From: Flavobacteriales bacterium
GTDB lineage: Bacteria > Bacteroidota > Bacteroidia > Flavobacteriales > CAJXXR01
Length of the DNA stretch: 64,000 nt
NCBI GenBank assembly: GCA_025210805.1
Contig: JAOAQX010000023.1
Span: 248,001 to 312,000 of the forward strand
Reading direction: 5' to 3'
Shown here: piece after piece, positions 35,941 through 45,215 of the stretch
How positions within the stretch are numbered: position 1 is the stretch's first letter
Layout: each line of letters begins with the position of its first letter
The notes under the pieces: model-generated
What the model was told of the DNA's origin: nothing
The model's database searches: none
What the model saw: the letters and a program-made list of their open reading frames with translations, nothing else
Program-made: the position numbers and the translations under genes

Positions 35941-36381
35941 TTATGCCAACCAAGCATTAAACATCCAAAGCGCTTTTTCTTGTTCTCCGATAAAATCACT
36001 CATCATAGAATTTGTACCTTCGTCTTCACTCTCATCACTAAGATCTAATAAGTCTTTTTCTTGAGCCAAAAGCGTTTCTAAAGAAAATATTACTTCATGA
36101 ACTATTTTCTCATCCTTAGAGATATTTTTTACAGCTGTAACTTCTGCTTTTTCAAGGTAATCCTCAAAATGATGTATGGGTCTGCCTCCGAGTGTGAGAA
36201 TTCTTTCTGCTATTAGATCAATTTTATCCTGAGCATCAAGGTACATTTCTTCGAATTTCACATGTAATTCAAAAAAACTTTTTCCTTTTATATTCCAATG
36301 AAAACCTCTTAAATTTTGATAAAAAATTTGATAAGAAGCTAATAGTTTGTTTAATTTTTTCGTGGTCTTCGTAGTTTTCAT
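35941..36381 (-). CDS. dps: Dps family iron-storage/DNA-protection protein
   Basis: A 146-residue ferritin-like four-helix protein. The ferroxidase ligands of Dps are visible at the subunit interface: H28 in GFHWNIKG, H40 in FFELHVKFEEMY, and the acid pair D55 and E59 in DKIDLIAERIL. Dps assembles into a 12-subunit shell that oxidises Fe(II), usually with peroxide, and protects DNA. The chain lacks a long lysine-rich N-terminal tail, having only the short KTTKTTKK start. A -7 match (TATCTTTG) lies upstream at 36407-36414. Confidence 0.92.
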   Translation of the reverse strand: MKTTKTTKKLNKLLASYQIFYQNLRGFHWNIKGKSFFELHVKFEEMYLDAQDKIDLIAERILTLGGRPIHHFEDYLEKAEVTAVKNISKDEKIVHEVIFSLETLLAQEKDLLDLSDESEDEGTNSMMSDFIGEQEKALWMFNAWLA

Positions 36382-36406
36382 AATCGTATTTTGTTTAATG
36401 ATAGTG

Positions 36407-36414
36407 CAAAGATA
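36407..36414 (-). promoter_or_regulatory. Candidate -7 element for dps
   Basis: The minus strand reads TATCTTTG, an exact TAnnTTTG match, 26 bases before the dps start. The nearest TTG on the minus strand is about 24 bases further upstream, slightly beyond the usual spacing. Confidence 0.45.
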
Positions 36415-36482
36415 TTATTACAATTAACTATCAGAATACAATTCTTATCAATAAAAACTATAAAGATATAGAGAGGTAGAAT

Positions 36483-38003
36483 TTAAAATGGGATATCTTC
36501 TCCATCTTGAGGTCGAGCACCATCCATAAGACCTGCGGAAATATCACCTTCCTGACTATTCAATTTTGAACTAAACTCTGCCGTAAAATCATCCTCTTCC
36601 TCAAGGTTGTCAAATTTAGCAAACTGTCCTTCAAATTTTAGACGAATATTTTCAAGACCTCCATTACGGTGTTTTGCAACAATAAACTCCGCTTGACCGA
36701 TACAAGATGTCCCTTCATCATCATCCCAAGTATCTTGTTTATAGTATTCGGGTCTATAAATAAAGGATACAATATCGGCATCTTGCTCAATTGCTCCAGA
36801 TTCTCTAAGATCGGATAATAATGGTCTTTTAGAACCTGTTCTTGTTTCTACGGCTCTTGATAACTGAGAAAGTGCGATTACAGGAACATTCAATTCTTTT
36901 GCAATCCCTTTTAGAGAACGAGAAATTGTAGAAATCTCTTGTTCACGATTTCCTCCCTTCCCTCCTGCTGTCATCAGCTGAAGATAATCGATAATAATGA
37001 TTCGAACATCGTGTTGAGAAACAAGTCTTCTACATTTTGCTCTTAAATCGAAAATAGAAATCCCTGGGGTATCATCAATAAAAATTGGCGCTTTTTCTAG
37101 TGCTTTCACCTTGGTCATGAGCTGTTGCCATTCATGATCTTCAAGGTTTCCTTTTCTTAATTTTTCTGAAGTAAGTCCTGTTTCTGCAGAAATCAAACGA
37201 GTAATAAGCTGTACAGAAGACATCTCTAAAGAGAAAAAGGCGATACCGAAATGTCTATCCACGGCCATATTTCTTGCCATAGAAAGAACAAATGCGGTTT
37301 TTCCCATTCCAGGACGGGCTGCCAAAATAATTAAATCTGAGGGTTGCCAACCTGCAGTAAGTTTATCAAGTTTAAGAAAACCTGTAGGAACCCCACTTAA
37401 ACCTTCTTGGTTTGCTATTTCTGCTATCTTTTTGATCGCTTGCCTTACCAAATCTTGTGCAGACTCAAAGCTTTTTTTAATATTCCCATTGGCAACTTCA
37501 TATAGTTTGCTTTCGGCTGTATCCAATAGCTCAATAACATCTGTTTTTTCATCAAAAGCATCTGTAATTATTTCACTTGAAATATGGATCAATCTTCTTT
37601 GTAAATATTTCTGAAGTATGATTCTTGCATGGTATTCAATATGTGCTGACGAAGTGACTTTCTGAGTCAAATCCATTAGGTAAATTTCTCCCCCTACAGT
37701 ATCGATTTCTCCTTTTTTACGAATAGACTCAGAAATTGTGAGAATATCAATGGGTTGAGAATCACCAAACAACTCTGTTATAGTTTCATAGATTATTTGA
37801 TGTTTTTGATCATAAAAAGCCTCAGAACGAAGAATATCTACGACTTCATTAAGAGCTTCTTTATCAATCATAATCGCTCCTAGCACTGCCTTTTCCATTT
37901 CCAAAGCTTGAGGAGGTAACTTTCCTTTAACTAATTGAAAATCGGTAGCATCTAGTTGCTGTTGATAGCTTATATTATTGGATTTTTTTTCTAATTCAGA
38001 CAT
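36483..38003 (-). CDS. dnaB: Replicative DNA helicase
   Basis: A 506-residue DnaB-family helicase. The N-terminal domain has PPQALEMEKAVLGAIMID, and the RecA-like domain has Walker A in ARPGMGKTAFVLSM, the DnaB signature around IDYLQLMTAGG, and SQLSRAVETR with the arginine-rich region. A hexameric ring formed from this protein unwinds DNA at the replication fork and recruits primase. No intein or insertion is seen, and the length is usual. It follows the O-antigen-ligase-like gene on the same strand with a 77-base gap. Confidence 0.96.
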   Translation of the reverse strand: MSELEKKSNNISYQQQLDATDFQLVKGKLPPQALEMEKAVLGAIMIDKEALNEVVDILRSEAFYDQKHQIIYETITELFGDSQPIDILTISESIRKKGEIDTVGGEIYLMDLTQKVTSSAHIEYHARIILQKYLQRRLIHISSEIITDAFDEKTDVIELLDTAESKLYEVANGNIKKSFESAQDLVRQAIKKIAEIANQEGLSGVPTGFLKLDKLTAGWQPSDLIILAARPGMGKTAFVLSMARNMAVDRHFGIAFFSLEMSSVQLITRLISAETGLTSEKLRKGNLEDHEWQQLMTKVKALEKAPIFIDDTPGISIFDLRAKCRRLVSQHDVRIIIIDYLQLMTAGGKGGNREQEISTISRSLKGIAKELNVPVIALSQLSRAVETRTGSKRPLLSDLRESGAIEQDADIVSFIYRPEYYKQDTWDDDEGTSCIGQAEFIVAKHRNGGLENIRLKFEGQFAKFDNLEEEDDFTAEFSSKLNSQEGDISAGLMDGARPQDGEDIPF

Positions 38004-38080
38004 AAAAACAAAGGTAATTCATTTTTATTAATTCTTACAGAAAGGTGCATAAAGGAAATGGAAGATTTAAAACATTTTTT

Positions 38081-39322
38081 CTATTTCTTTTTGGCAAAAA
38101 AAAGAAAAAAGAACGCAAAATAAACCGTACCCCACTGTCTAAGAAGTATGCTCTCTGTAAACATTGTGGTGGCAATCAAAAAAATGATCCAAAATGCCGC
38201 TTTATCTGTTTGCTTTAGACTAAAACGCAAGGCAAAAATAATGGACAAAATAAGAGGGATAAAACCAAATAATCCTACTGTTGCAAGAGTTTGGATATAC
38301 TGAGAATGATAATTCAAATTTAAGGAGCCATAAGTGACATTTTTATTATCTAACCAAAAATACAAGTCTCTTTTTTTTGCTTTTTGTGTGAGTACCTGCT
38401 GCTCATCACCTAAACCAAATCCGAATAGAATTTGATCCTTAATTAAGGCGTAGGAATCTTGCCATATATAAAATCTTGGATTAGAGCTTGTATAATATGT
38501 TTCATCAAAAATGGAGTGTATTTCATCTTTAGTTTCATGAAATTTATACAAAATAGGCTGTCGATTGAAAAAAAGTAATAATAAAGCAACGAATATAAAG
38601 CTTAAAGAATATTTCCATTTTTTCACAAAAACATGTCTTCTTTTATAAAATTGAAATAAAGAATAGATTAATATGAATAAGAAATGAATTCTAGATGAGA
38701 TTAATAGAATTGCTGTTAAAAAGAACATTACTACAATTCCCAATAATAATTTTTGCCACCGTATGTTTGTTCTCTTTAAAAAGGAAATTGCAATAATTAA
38801 AGCAGTACATATATAGGTAGATAAATAGTGTTTGATGCCTTTTCCTAAAACAGAATCCCCCTTTTTTAAGCTTAATTCCACCTTATCGAAAAATGATAAA
38901 AACAAATCATAAACAACTGGTAAAAATAATATTACTAAAAAAAAGAGCTTTAAATTTGTTATCTTCTTTTCATTAAAATTTGTAGTTCCCCAAACGCCTG
39001 CAAACAAAAAAATGGAGGTAAGAAGCGTTAAAAGCCTACCATATTCTTTTGTATTTTCTACCCAAAAAATACTGAGCGCCTGAAAAAGCAAAAATATTAG
39101 AATATAGAAATGTGGTTTATTTGCTCTTAATAAAACCCATTTTTCATTATAATTTGGTTTTAAAAGCCAAAAGAATGAAACCAATGAAATACCAAGCGTG
39201 AGCAAAATCTTTGTAAAATCTTGATAAACAAGACCAAATAAAAAAATAAAGGAAGAATAATAAATGAGCGAATCAAATGGTAAACTTCTATAAAAACTCT
39301 TAAGTTTTTTTTCTTGAGGCAT
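38081..39322 (-). CDS. O-antigen ligase/polymerase-like membrane protein
   Basis: A 413-residue protein with about ten to twelve membrane segments. The large periplasmic loop between about residues 262 and 345 contains FYIWQDSYALIKDQILFGFGLGDEQQ and LNYHSQYIQTLATVGLFGFIPLI, the pattern with the conserved His that defines the Wzy_C/WaaL family. Such proteins polymerise or ligate undecaprenyl-linked glycans, or attach them to proteins or lipid A. It lies far from the nonulosonic acid locus but could use its glycans. A terminator separates it from the upstream T9SS gene. Confidence 0.75.
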   Translation of the reverse strand: MPQEKKLKSFYRSLPFDSLIYYSSFIFLFGLVYQDFTKILLTLGISLVSFFWLLKPNYNEKWVLLRANKPHFYILIFLLFQALSIFWVENTKEYGRLLTLLTSIFLFAGVWGTTNFNEKKITNLKLFFLVILFLPVVYDLFLSFFDKVELSLKKGDSVLGKGIKHYLSTYICTALIIAISFLKRTNIRWQKLLLGIVVMFFLTAILLISSRIHFLFILIYSLFQFYKRRHVFVKKWKYSLSFIFVALLLLFFNRQPILYKFHETKDEIHSIFDETYYTSSNPRFYIWQDSYALIKDQILFGFGLGDEQQVLTQKAKKRDLYFWLDNKNVTYGSLNLNYHSQYIQTLATVGLFGFIPLILSIIFALRFSLKQTDKAAFWIIFLIATTMFTESILLRQWGTVYFAFFFLFFAKKK

Positions 39323-39333
39323 ATTTTAAATAA

Positions 39334-39375
39334 TAAAAAATCTCGTTAGTATATAACCAACGAGATTTCAAAAAA
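39334..39375 (-). terminator. Terminator of the T9SS cargo gene
   Basis: AAATCTCGTT (39338-39347) and AACGAGATTT (39359-39368) form a 10-base stem. On the minus strand the stem is followed by T residues. It ends the gene at 39404-40159. Confidence 0.75.
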
Positions 39376-39403
39376 AATATTATCGTTTTGAACTTTTTTA
39401 CAG

Positions 39404-40159
39404 TTATTGGATCACAATTTCTTTGTTAAAAGATCCTTTACCGTTTGACACATTCAAGATATAAAGTCCTGAAGCAACTCCCGAAAGATCAAAATCAACA
39501 TTGTTTTCACCCTCTTGGTTTGTTGCAACTTTTGTCATCACAATTCTCCCCGCAGCATCCATAATCATATAGTTAATTCTAGATGATTCTTTAGATTGAT
39601 AACGCAATCTTATGTGTCCATCTTCTGATGGATTAGGAAAAACGGTTGTTTCTGTTGCAATTTCATATTCATCTACAGATACTTTATCATCTGTTTTCAT
39701 AATGATTGTACCTGGAAACTCTGTGAGCTGAGATTTTAATTGGTCATAAGTAAAAGTTCCCAAATTTGTTACTGCTTCAAGATCTAGTTTTAATTCATAT
39801 TGAGAGTTTTTATTCACACCAGAATTCGCCGTTCCCTGGATCACAATACACCCTTTTGCTCCACCTAGAATCACACAATCTGCTTGATCACAAGCATAAG
39901 TCAGACCTGCTGGTAGACCATTAATTCCCTTAACTTTCACACTTGTAATGTTCAAAACTTGAACGCTTGCTGGAATTGCCAATTGAAATACGGCTTCATA
40001 GTTTCCACTACTTAATGTTGGTAAAAATGCAGTATCTCCAGACATTGTAGTTCCTGCAGGAACTGATAAAGCATCATTGTTCGTTGCATCAACTGTACAT
40101 TGTGCTTGAGCATTTAATCCAAAAGTGAAAATACTCAATAAAAATAATAGTTTTTTCAT
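39404..40159 (-). CDS. Secreted protein with T9SS type A sorting domain
   Basis: A 251-residue protein started at MKKLLFLLSIFTFGL, a clear signal peptide ending at LNAQAQC; the frame open to 40183 adds a non-signal start. The C-terminal 80 residues form a sorting domain (VFPNPSEDGHIRLRYQSKESS, MIMDAAGRIVMT, LSGVASGLYILNVSNGKGSFNKEIVIQ), so the protein crosses the outer membrane through type IX secretion. The mature middle part is a small beta-rich domain with a C-x(n)-C pair, without a known family. Preceded by a -7 match (40181-40188). Confidence 0.8.
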   Translation of the reverse strand: MKKLLFLLSIFTFGLNAQAQCTVDATNNDALSVPAGTTMSGDTAFLPTLSSGNYEAVFQLAIPASVQVLNITSVKVKGINGLPAGLTYACDQADCVILGGAKGCIVIQGTANSGVNKNSQYELKLDLEAVTNLGTFTYDQLKSQLTEFPGTIIMKTDDKVSVDEYEIATETTVFPNPSEDGHIRLRYQSKESSRINYMIMDAAGRIVMTKVATNQEGENNVDFDLSGVASGLYILNVSNGKGSFNKEIVIQ

Positions 40160-40180
40160 GACAAATGTGTTTAGTTCTTT

Positions 40181-40188
40181 CAAAGATA
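40181..40188 (-). promoter_or_regulatory. Candidate -7 element for the T9SS cargo gene
   Basis: The minus strand reads TATCTTTG (TAnnTTTG), 22 bases before the start at 40159 and 11 bases past the pyrB stop. It suggests that this gene is transcribed apart from pyrR-pyrB. Confidence 0.4.
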
Positions 40189-40199
40189 TGCCTTTAGGC

Positions 40200-41156
40200 T
40201 TAGAAAGAGTTCGTTTCTATCTGTTTTTTTACCTTTTGTGCCAGCAAAAATAATACCGCCATTCTCACAGCCACTCCATTTTCCACTTGTTCCAATATGA
40301 TTGATTGATCACAATCAGCTACTTCTGAGCTAATTTCCACTCCCCTATTTATAGGGCCTGGGTGCATCACCACAATTTTTTTAGGCAAGCCGTCCAAAAT
40401 TTCTTTAGTGAGTCCATAAAGCTGCGTATATTCTCTTAAAGATGGGAAATAATTCACTTCCATTCTTTCTAATTGAATTCTTAGCATATTGGCAATATCA
40501 CACCACTCCAAAGCTTTTTGAAGATTGTGTTCAACTTTTACTCCCAATTTTTCTATATGTTTTGGAATTAATGTTGTGGGACCACATACCATCACCTCTG
40601 CTCCTAATTTTTGCAAACAAAGAATATTTGATAAAGCCACACGAGAATGTTTGATATCCCCAACAATTACTACTTTTTTCCCTTCAATATTATCGGCTCC
40701 TAAAGCTTGTTTCATTGAAAAACTATCAAGCAGCGCTTGTGTAGGATGCTCATGTGCTCCATCACCTGCATTCACAACGGCCGCATCAATATTTTCTGAT
40801 AAAAATTTTGCCGCACCAGGATGTGGGTGTCGCATCACGACCATATCCACTTTCATTGCCAAAATATTATTAACAGTATCCATCAAGGTTTCTCCTTTTT
40901 TTACAGAAGAACTGGCTGCTGAAAAGTTGATCACATCTGCTGAAAGTCTTTTCTCTGCTAATTCAAAGGATAATTTCGTTCTTGTAGAATTTTCAAAAAA
41001 TAAATTGGCAATAGTAATATCCCTTAAAGAAGGTACCTTTTTAATAGGACGATTGATTTGTTCTTTAAAAGTCTTTGCTGTTTGGTGAATTAAATCGATA
41101 TCCTCTCGAGTCAACTCTTTGATTCCCGTTACGTGATTTACACTCAAATTACTCAT
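40200..41156 (-). CDS. pyrB: Aspartate carbamoyltransferase catalytic subunit
   Basis: A 318-residue enzyme of pyrimidine synthesis that joins carbamoyl phosphate and aspartate. The carbamoyl-phosphate loop FFENSTRTKLSFELA (53-67) with the STRT motif is present. Further on are MRHPHPGAAK and HPTQALLDSFSMKQALG, the family active-site loops, and MHPGPINRGVEI near the C-terminus. It is of the shorter class without a linked pyrI in the window. It overlaps pyrR by 8 bases, so the two are co-translated. Confidence 0.95.
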   Translation of the reverse strand: MSNLSVNHVTGIKELTREDIDLIHQTAKTFKEQINRPIKKVPSLRDITIANLFFENSTRTKLSFELAEKRLSADVINFSAASSSVKKGETLMDTVNNILAMKVDMVVMRHPHPGAAKFLSENIDAAVVNAGDGAHEHPTQALLDSFSMKQALGADNIEGKKVVIVGDIKHSRVALSNILCLQKLGAEVMVCGPTTLIPKHIEKLGVKVEHNLQKALEWCDIANMLRIQLERMEVNYFPSLREYTQLYGLTKEILDGLPKKIVVMHPGPINRGVEISSEVADCDQSIILEQVENGVAVRMAVLFLLAQKVKKQIETNSF

Positions 41157-41700
41157 GACCTTTGCTAATTAGGGTTACTAAATCTTCTCCTCCTTGTTCT
41201 TTCCAGCTTACTTTAACTTTTTCAGATTTAATGGCATCTACCTCTTTTCCTATATATTTTGCTACAATAGGTAACTCCTTGCTAAACCGACGATTTATTA
41301 ACGTAAGTAATTCTATTTGAGCAGCTCTTCCAAAAGTATTTATAGCAGAAAGTGCAGACCTCACACTCCTTCCTGAATATAGTACATCGTCAATAAAAAT
41401 TACATTTTTATTCTCTACCACAAAATTGATTTCTGTCTGGTTTGGAACCAATAATTCTTCCCTACGCCTAAAATCATCTCTAAAAAAAGTAATATCTAGT
41501 TTACCGTAAGTAAAATGATCTTTTCCTGTTATTTCTTTCAGTTTTTTGATAATTCTGTCTGCAAAAAACACTCCTCTAGGCTGTAAACCTACAAAACAAG
41601 TATTTTCAAAATCTTGATGAACCTCAATAAGTTGCCAACACAATCGTGTGATAATGATATCAATTTCTTGACTGTTGAGCAAAATCTTTTCTTGAATCAT
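41149..41700 (-). CDS. pyrR: PyrR: pyrimidine regulator/uracil phosphoribosyltransferase
   Basis: A 183-residue phosphoribosyltransferase. The PRPP-binding loop VIFIDDVLYSGRSVRSAL is exact for the PyrR family, and LQPRGVFFADRI is the N-terminal part of the fold. In Firmicutes PyrR binds pyr mRNA and controls attenuation; it also has uracil phosphoribosyltransferase activity. The leader here is only 54 bases to the divergent prmC gene, and no attenuator hairpin is seen. The enzymatic role therefore seems the more certain one. Confidence 0.88.
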   Translation of the reverse strand: MIQEKILLNSQEIDIIITRLCWQLIEVHQDFENTCFVGLQPRGVFFADRIIKKLKEITGKDHFTYGKLDITFFRDDFRRREELLVPNQTEINFVVENKNVIFIDDVLYSGRSVRSALSAINTFGRAAQIELLTLINRRFSKELPIVAKYIGKEVDAIKSEKVKVSWKEQGGEDLVTLISKGHE

Positions 41701-41754
41701 ATTCGCTTTGCTTATAAATTAGCTAAATTCCGTCTGGATAATTTTTAATACCCC

Positions 41755-42609
41755 ATGACTGTCAAAATTACAACATTAAGAGATTGGAAAAAAAGATTCC
41801 AAAAAGAATTAGCAAGTATTTATGATTCTTTGGAGTTAAATAGTTTATTTTCAATACTCATTTCCGATCGATATTCCCATAACCATGCGCATTTATTATA
41901 TATAGATGATCCTATTCAAAACACACACTTAGATCAGCTTGAAAAGGATCTAAAAAGACTTAAAGCCAATGAGCCTATTCAACATATTTTGGGCTATGCT
42001 TATTTTGATGATCTAAAAATAGCCGTTAATTCCCATGTTCTTGTGCCAAGGCAAGAAACGGAAGAACTTGTGGATTGGATTTCTCAAAACCTTCAACCTA
42101 ACAATAAAGTCCTTGATTTATGTACAGGTTCTGGTTGTATTGCTCTGGCCCTTAAAAACAGAAAAGAACAAATAAATGTTTTAGGAATAGACTTAAGTAA
42201 TCCTGCCTTAGAAATTGCCAAACAAAATGCCGAAAACTTAAAACTCTCGGTAACTTTTATACAAGAAAATGTGCTTGAAACATGGAATATAGGGAAAGAA
42301 CAGTTTGATATCATTGTGAGTAATCCTCCTTATATTCCCATCAAAGAAAAAGAAGAAATACATGCCAATGTTAAGGATTTTGACCCTGAAATGGCGCTTT
42401 TTGTCCCTGATGAAACACCCCTACTTTTTTATAAAAAAATTGCCATTCAATCATTGGATTATTTAAAAGAAAATGGACTTCTTTTTTTCGAAATTCATAA
42501 AGATTTCGGTCAAGAAACTGTAGCTTTACTTGCAGATTTAGGATATAAAGATATCGAACTTAGAAAAGACCTAAATGGTCTTGATAGAATGATTAAAGCC
42601 AAAAAATAA
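41755..42609 (+). CDS. prmC: Release factor glutamine N5-methyltransferase
   Basis: A 284-residue SAM-dependent methyltransferase that methylates the GGQ glutamine of peptide chain release factors. The N-terminal helical domain is followed by the SAM motif VLDLCTGSGCIALALK and the substrate-binding NPPY in IIVSNPPYIPIKEKEEI. The chain start in AELASIYD-type context and VPRQETEELVDWI are further family traits. Divergent from pyrR, and its stop overlaps the start of mpl by one base (TAATG). Confidence 0.93.
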   Translation: MTVKITTLRDWKKRFQKELASIYDSLELNSLFSILISDRYSHNHAHLLYIDDPIQNTHLDQLEKDLKRLKANEPIQHILGYAYFDDLKIAVNSHVLVPRQETEELVDWISQNLQPNNKVLDLCTGSGCIALALKNRKEQINVLGIDLSNPALEIAKQNAENLKLSVTFIQENVLETWNIGKEQFDIIVSNPPYIPIKEKEEIHANVKDFDPEMALFVPDETPLLFYKKIAIQSLDYLKENGLLFFEIHKDFGQETVALLADLGYKDIELRKDLNGLDRMIKAKK

Positions 42610-43979
42610 TGAATAAGAAAAAAGTCCATTTTATAGCCATTGGTGGTGCTGCCATGCATAATCTAGCATTAGAACTACATCATAACGATTATATGGTATC
42701 GGGTTCTGATGATCAAATATTTGATCCCTCGAAATCTCGTCTTCAAAAAGCGGGTATTTTCCCAAAAAAATTAGGTTGGCACGAGGACAATATTACCGAA
42801 GATCTTGATTTTGTCATTTTAGGAATGCATGCAAAACCTGATAATATTGAGCTTAAAAAAGCACAAAAATTGGGTCTTGAAATTTTTTCTTATCCAGAAT
42901 TTCTCTTTCAAGTACACAAAAACAAAAAGCGTGTAGTTATTGGCGGAAGTCATGGAAAAACGACCACAACCTCAATGATTCTTCACGTTCTTCAAGATGT
43001 TCTTGGGAAAGATTCTATAGATTTTATGGTAGGTGCTCAGCTGAGTAATTTTGATAGAATGGTTAAAATAAGTCCCAATGCAGAATGGGTGATTTTAGAA
43101 GGAGATGAATATTTAAGTTCCCCTATTGACCGAAGATCAAAATTTCTCTGGTATCAACCTGATATTGCTGTACTCACAGGTATTGCATGGGATCATATTA
43201 ATGTTTTTCCCACTTTTGAATCCTATCTAGAAACTTTTAGGGCATTTATTAGAAGTATCAAAAAAGGTGGCGTACTCATTTATGATAAAAAGGATGAAAC
43301 ACTCACTAAAATTGTAAAAGAAACAGCAAAAGACATTATTTGCATTCCCTACGAACTCCCTAATTACGATATAGTTGATGGAAAAACGATCATAAAACAA
43401 AATGAAGATCTAGTTCCTGTTCATTTTTTTGGGAAACATAATTTAAGTAACTATTTAGCGGCTCATGAGGTATTGAAAAATATGAATTTAAGCGAAAAGC
43501 AAATTCATCTGAGCATTCAAAACTTTATGGGTGCCGATAAAAGATTGATGAAAATTTATGAAGACAAAAGTACTTTTGTTTTTAGAGACTTTGCTCATTC
43601 ACCCTCAAAGGTAATGGCATGTGTAAAAGCAGTAAATGAACAGTTTGAAAATTTTGATATCAAAATATTTTTAGAATTACATACCTACTCTAGCCTTACA
43701 AAACAATTTATTCCTCATTATAAAAACAGCCTACTGGGAACCGATAAACCTCATTTATTTTTTAGTAAAAAAGCACTAGAAATTAAAAAGATGGAACCTT
43801 TAAAGGATGAATTTGTTCGAGAGGCGTTCAATCAAGAAGATCTTATTATTTATCATGAAGCGAAAGAACTCGAGCAGAAGATCATTAGCCATAGAAAACA
43901 ACAAGAAAAAGCCACCGTTTACCTCTTTATGAGCTCAGGAAACTATGGCGGAATTAACTTAATGGAAGTTTTTAACTAA
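42609..43979 (+). CDS. mpl: UDP-N-acetylmuramate:L-Ala-gamma-D-Glu-meso-DAP ligase-like (Mur ligase)
   Basis: A 456-residue Mur ligase. It starts with a Rossmann-like fold (FIAIGGAAMHNLALELH) and has the ATP loop GGSHGKTTTTSMI (117-129 region), the central EGDEYLSSPIDRRSKF and the C-terminal FAHSPSKV. Mpl rejoins recycled murein tripeptide to UDP-MurNAc. MurC is the close relative; the GGAAMHNLA start and the EGDEY...DRRSKF block favour Mpl. It is coupled to prmC by a one-base overlap, and 7 bases separate it from the repair protein gene. Confidence 0.85.
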   Translation: MNKKKVHFIAIGGAAMHNLALELHHNDYMVSGSDDQIFDPSKSRLQKAGIFPKKLGWHEDNITEDLDFVILGMHAKPDNIELKKAQKLGLEIFSYPEFLFQVHKNKKRVVIGGSHGKTTTTSMILHVLQDVLGKDSIDFMVGAQLSNFDRMVKISPNAEWVILEGDEYLSSPIDRRSKFLWYQPDIAVLTGIAWDHINVFPTFESYLETFRAFIRSIKKGGVLIYDKKDETLTKIVKETAKDIICIPYELPNYDIVDGKTIIKQNEDLVPVHFFGKHNLSNYLAAHEVLKNMNLSEKQIHLSIQNFMGADKRLMKIYEDKSTFVFRDFAHSPSKVMACVKAVNEQFENFDIKIFLELHTYSSLTKQFIPHYKNSLLGTDKPHLFFSKKALEIKKMEPLKDEFVREAFNQEDLIIYHEAKELEQKIISHRKQQEKATVYLFMSSGNYGGINLMEVFN

Positions 43980-43986
43980 AAAAATA

Positions 43987-45102
43987 ATGGCAACTGCTTT
44001 AAAAGATTTATATACCCAAGATTTTATTGAGAATTTGGCTTCGCCTATCCAAAGGGTTCAACCAGATTTTGATTTTCAATCTTTTTCTGAGAGTGTTTTT
44101 GATAAAAATTGGAAATCCTTTGAACTAAAAGATAGAATGTCTTGGATTTCTGTTTGTTTACACAAAGGACTTCCTAAACATTGGGATTTTTCAAAACACT
44201 TAAACTTCTTAGTGGAATTCACCCACGAAATTGCAAAAACAGCTCCATCTGGCTTGAATTTTCTTTATATGTTTTTACCCGTTTATATAGAAAAAAATGG
44301 CACTAAAAATCTCAAAGAATCTCTTTTAGCAATTGAAAAAATAACCCAATTTACCAGTTGCGAATTTACCGTAAGACCCTTACTAATTGCTCATCCCAAT
44401 TTGGTTTTAGAAAGCATGAAAAACTGGTCTCAACACCCACACCCAATGGTCAGGCGTTTAGCAAGTGAAGGATGCCGGCTCTATCTACCTTGGGGAAAAA
44501 AAGTTCCCATTTTATTTGAAGAAACAGACTCTATCCTATTGATTTTAAATCAACTAATTAATGACTCACATGAGTCTATTAGGAAATCTGTCTCCAATAG
44601 TTTGAATGACTTGTCTAAGTTCAATAAAAACAAAGCAATCTTATTTACCAAGACTTGGATTAACAAAAACGAAACGATTAACAAGACACTTAAACACGGC
44701 TGTAGGACACTCCTAAAACTAGGAGATTCTCAGATTATGCCTCTCTTTGGCTACGCCTCTGCAGAACAAACAAAAATGGAAAACTTCGTGTTAAAAGAAG
44801 GAAGTATAAAAATTGGCGAAAAACTTTCTTTTTCCTTTACCCTAAAAAATATTTCGGAAGAAAAAATTCTTACCAGAATAGAATATTGTATCTATTTTTT
44901 AAGAAAAAATGGAACTTATCACAAAAAAGTTTTTAAAATCTCAGAAAAAATTACTTTACCATTACAACAAGTTTTTGTTAAAAAAAATCACGACTTTAAA
45001 ATCATCAGCACAAGAAAATACTACGGAGGAGTTCATAGTATTGGTATCATAATAAATGGTTCTGAACAACTTAAAGAGTCATTTATTTTATCAAAACAAT
45101 AA
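43987..45102 (+). CDS. DNA alkylation repair protein (AlkD-like HEAT-repeat)
   Basis: A 371-residue all-helical protein. The HEAT-like repeats include HPHPMVRRLASEGCRLYLPWGK (about 140-161), with the Trp/Arg surface residues used by AlkD-type glycosylases, and the following SHESIRKSVSNSLNDLSK. The C-terminal third beyond the helices forms a beta-rich segment (FSFTLKNISEEKI...), as in many family members of this length. Such proteins excise N3- and N7-alkylpurines without base flipping. The gene follows mpl by 7 bases and may share its transcript. Confidence 0.8.
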   Translation: MATALKDLYTQDFIENLASPIQRVQPDFDFQSFSESVFDKNWKSFELKDRMSWISVCLHKGLPKHWDFSKHLNFLVEFTHEIAKTAPSGLNFLYMFLPVYIEKNGTKNLKESLLAIEKITQFTSCEFTVRPLLIAHPNLVLESMKNWSQHPHPMVRRLASEGCRLYLPWGKKVPILFEETDSILLILNQLINDSHESIRKSVSNSLNDLSKFNKNKAILFTKTWINKNETINKTLKHGCRTLLKLGDSQIMPLFGYASAEQTKMENFVLKEGSIKIGEKLSFSFTLKNISEEKILTRIEYCIYFLRKNGTYHKKVFKISEKITLPLQQVFVKKNHDFKIISTRKYYGGVHSIGIIINGSEQLKESFILSKQ

Positions 45103-45120
45103 ATTAATTTAACAAAATAC

Positions 45121-45152
45121 TTGTCAGATTTAAAAAAAAATGTATAAAATTG
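45121..45152 (+). promoter_or_regulatory. Candidate rpoD promoter
   Basis: TTG (45121-45123) and TAAAATTG (45145-45152) are 21 bases apart. The -7 octamer has one mismatch to TAnnTTTG. It lies about 60 bases before the rpoD start. Confidence 0.35.
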
Positions 45153-45215
45153 AAATTCAAAATGTAAAAAAAAGAAACTCACAACTTTCACAAAAATCAT
45201 ACCAAAATATATAAT

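Noticed and set aside
40525-41088. A 187-residue plus-strand ORF over pyrB
   Set aside because: Antisense to a strongly conserved enzyme gene. Its open frame is due to codon use in pyrB.
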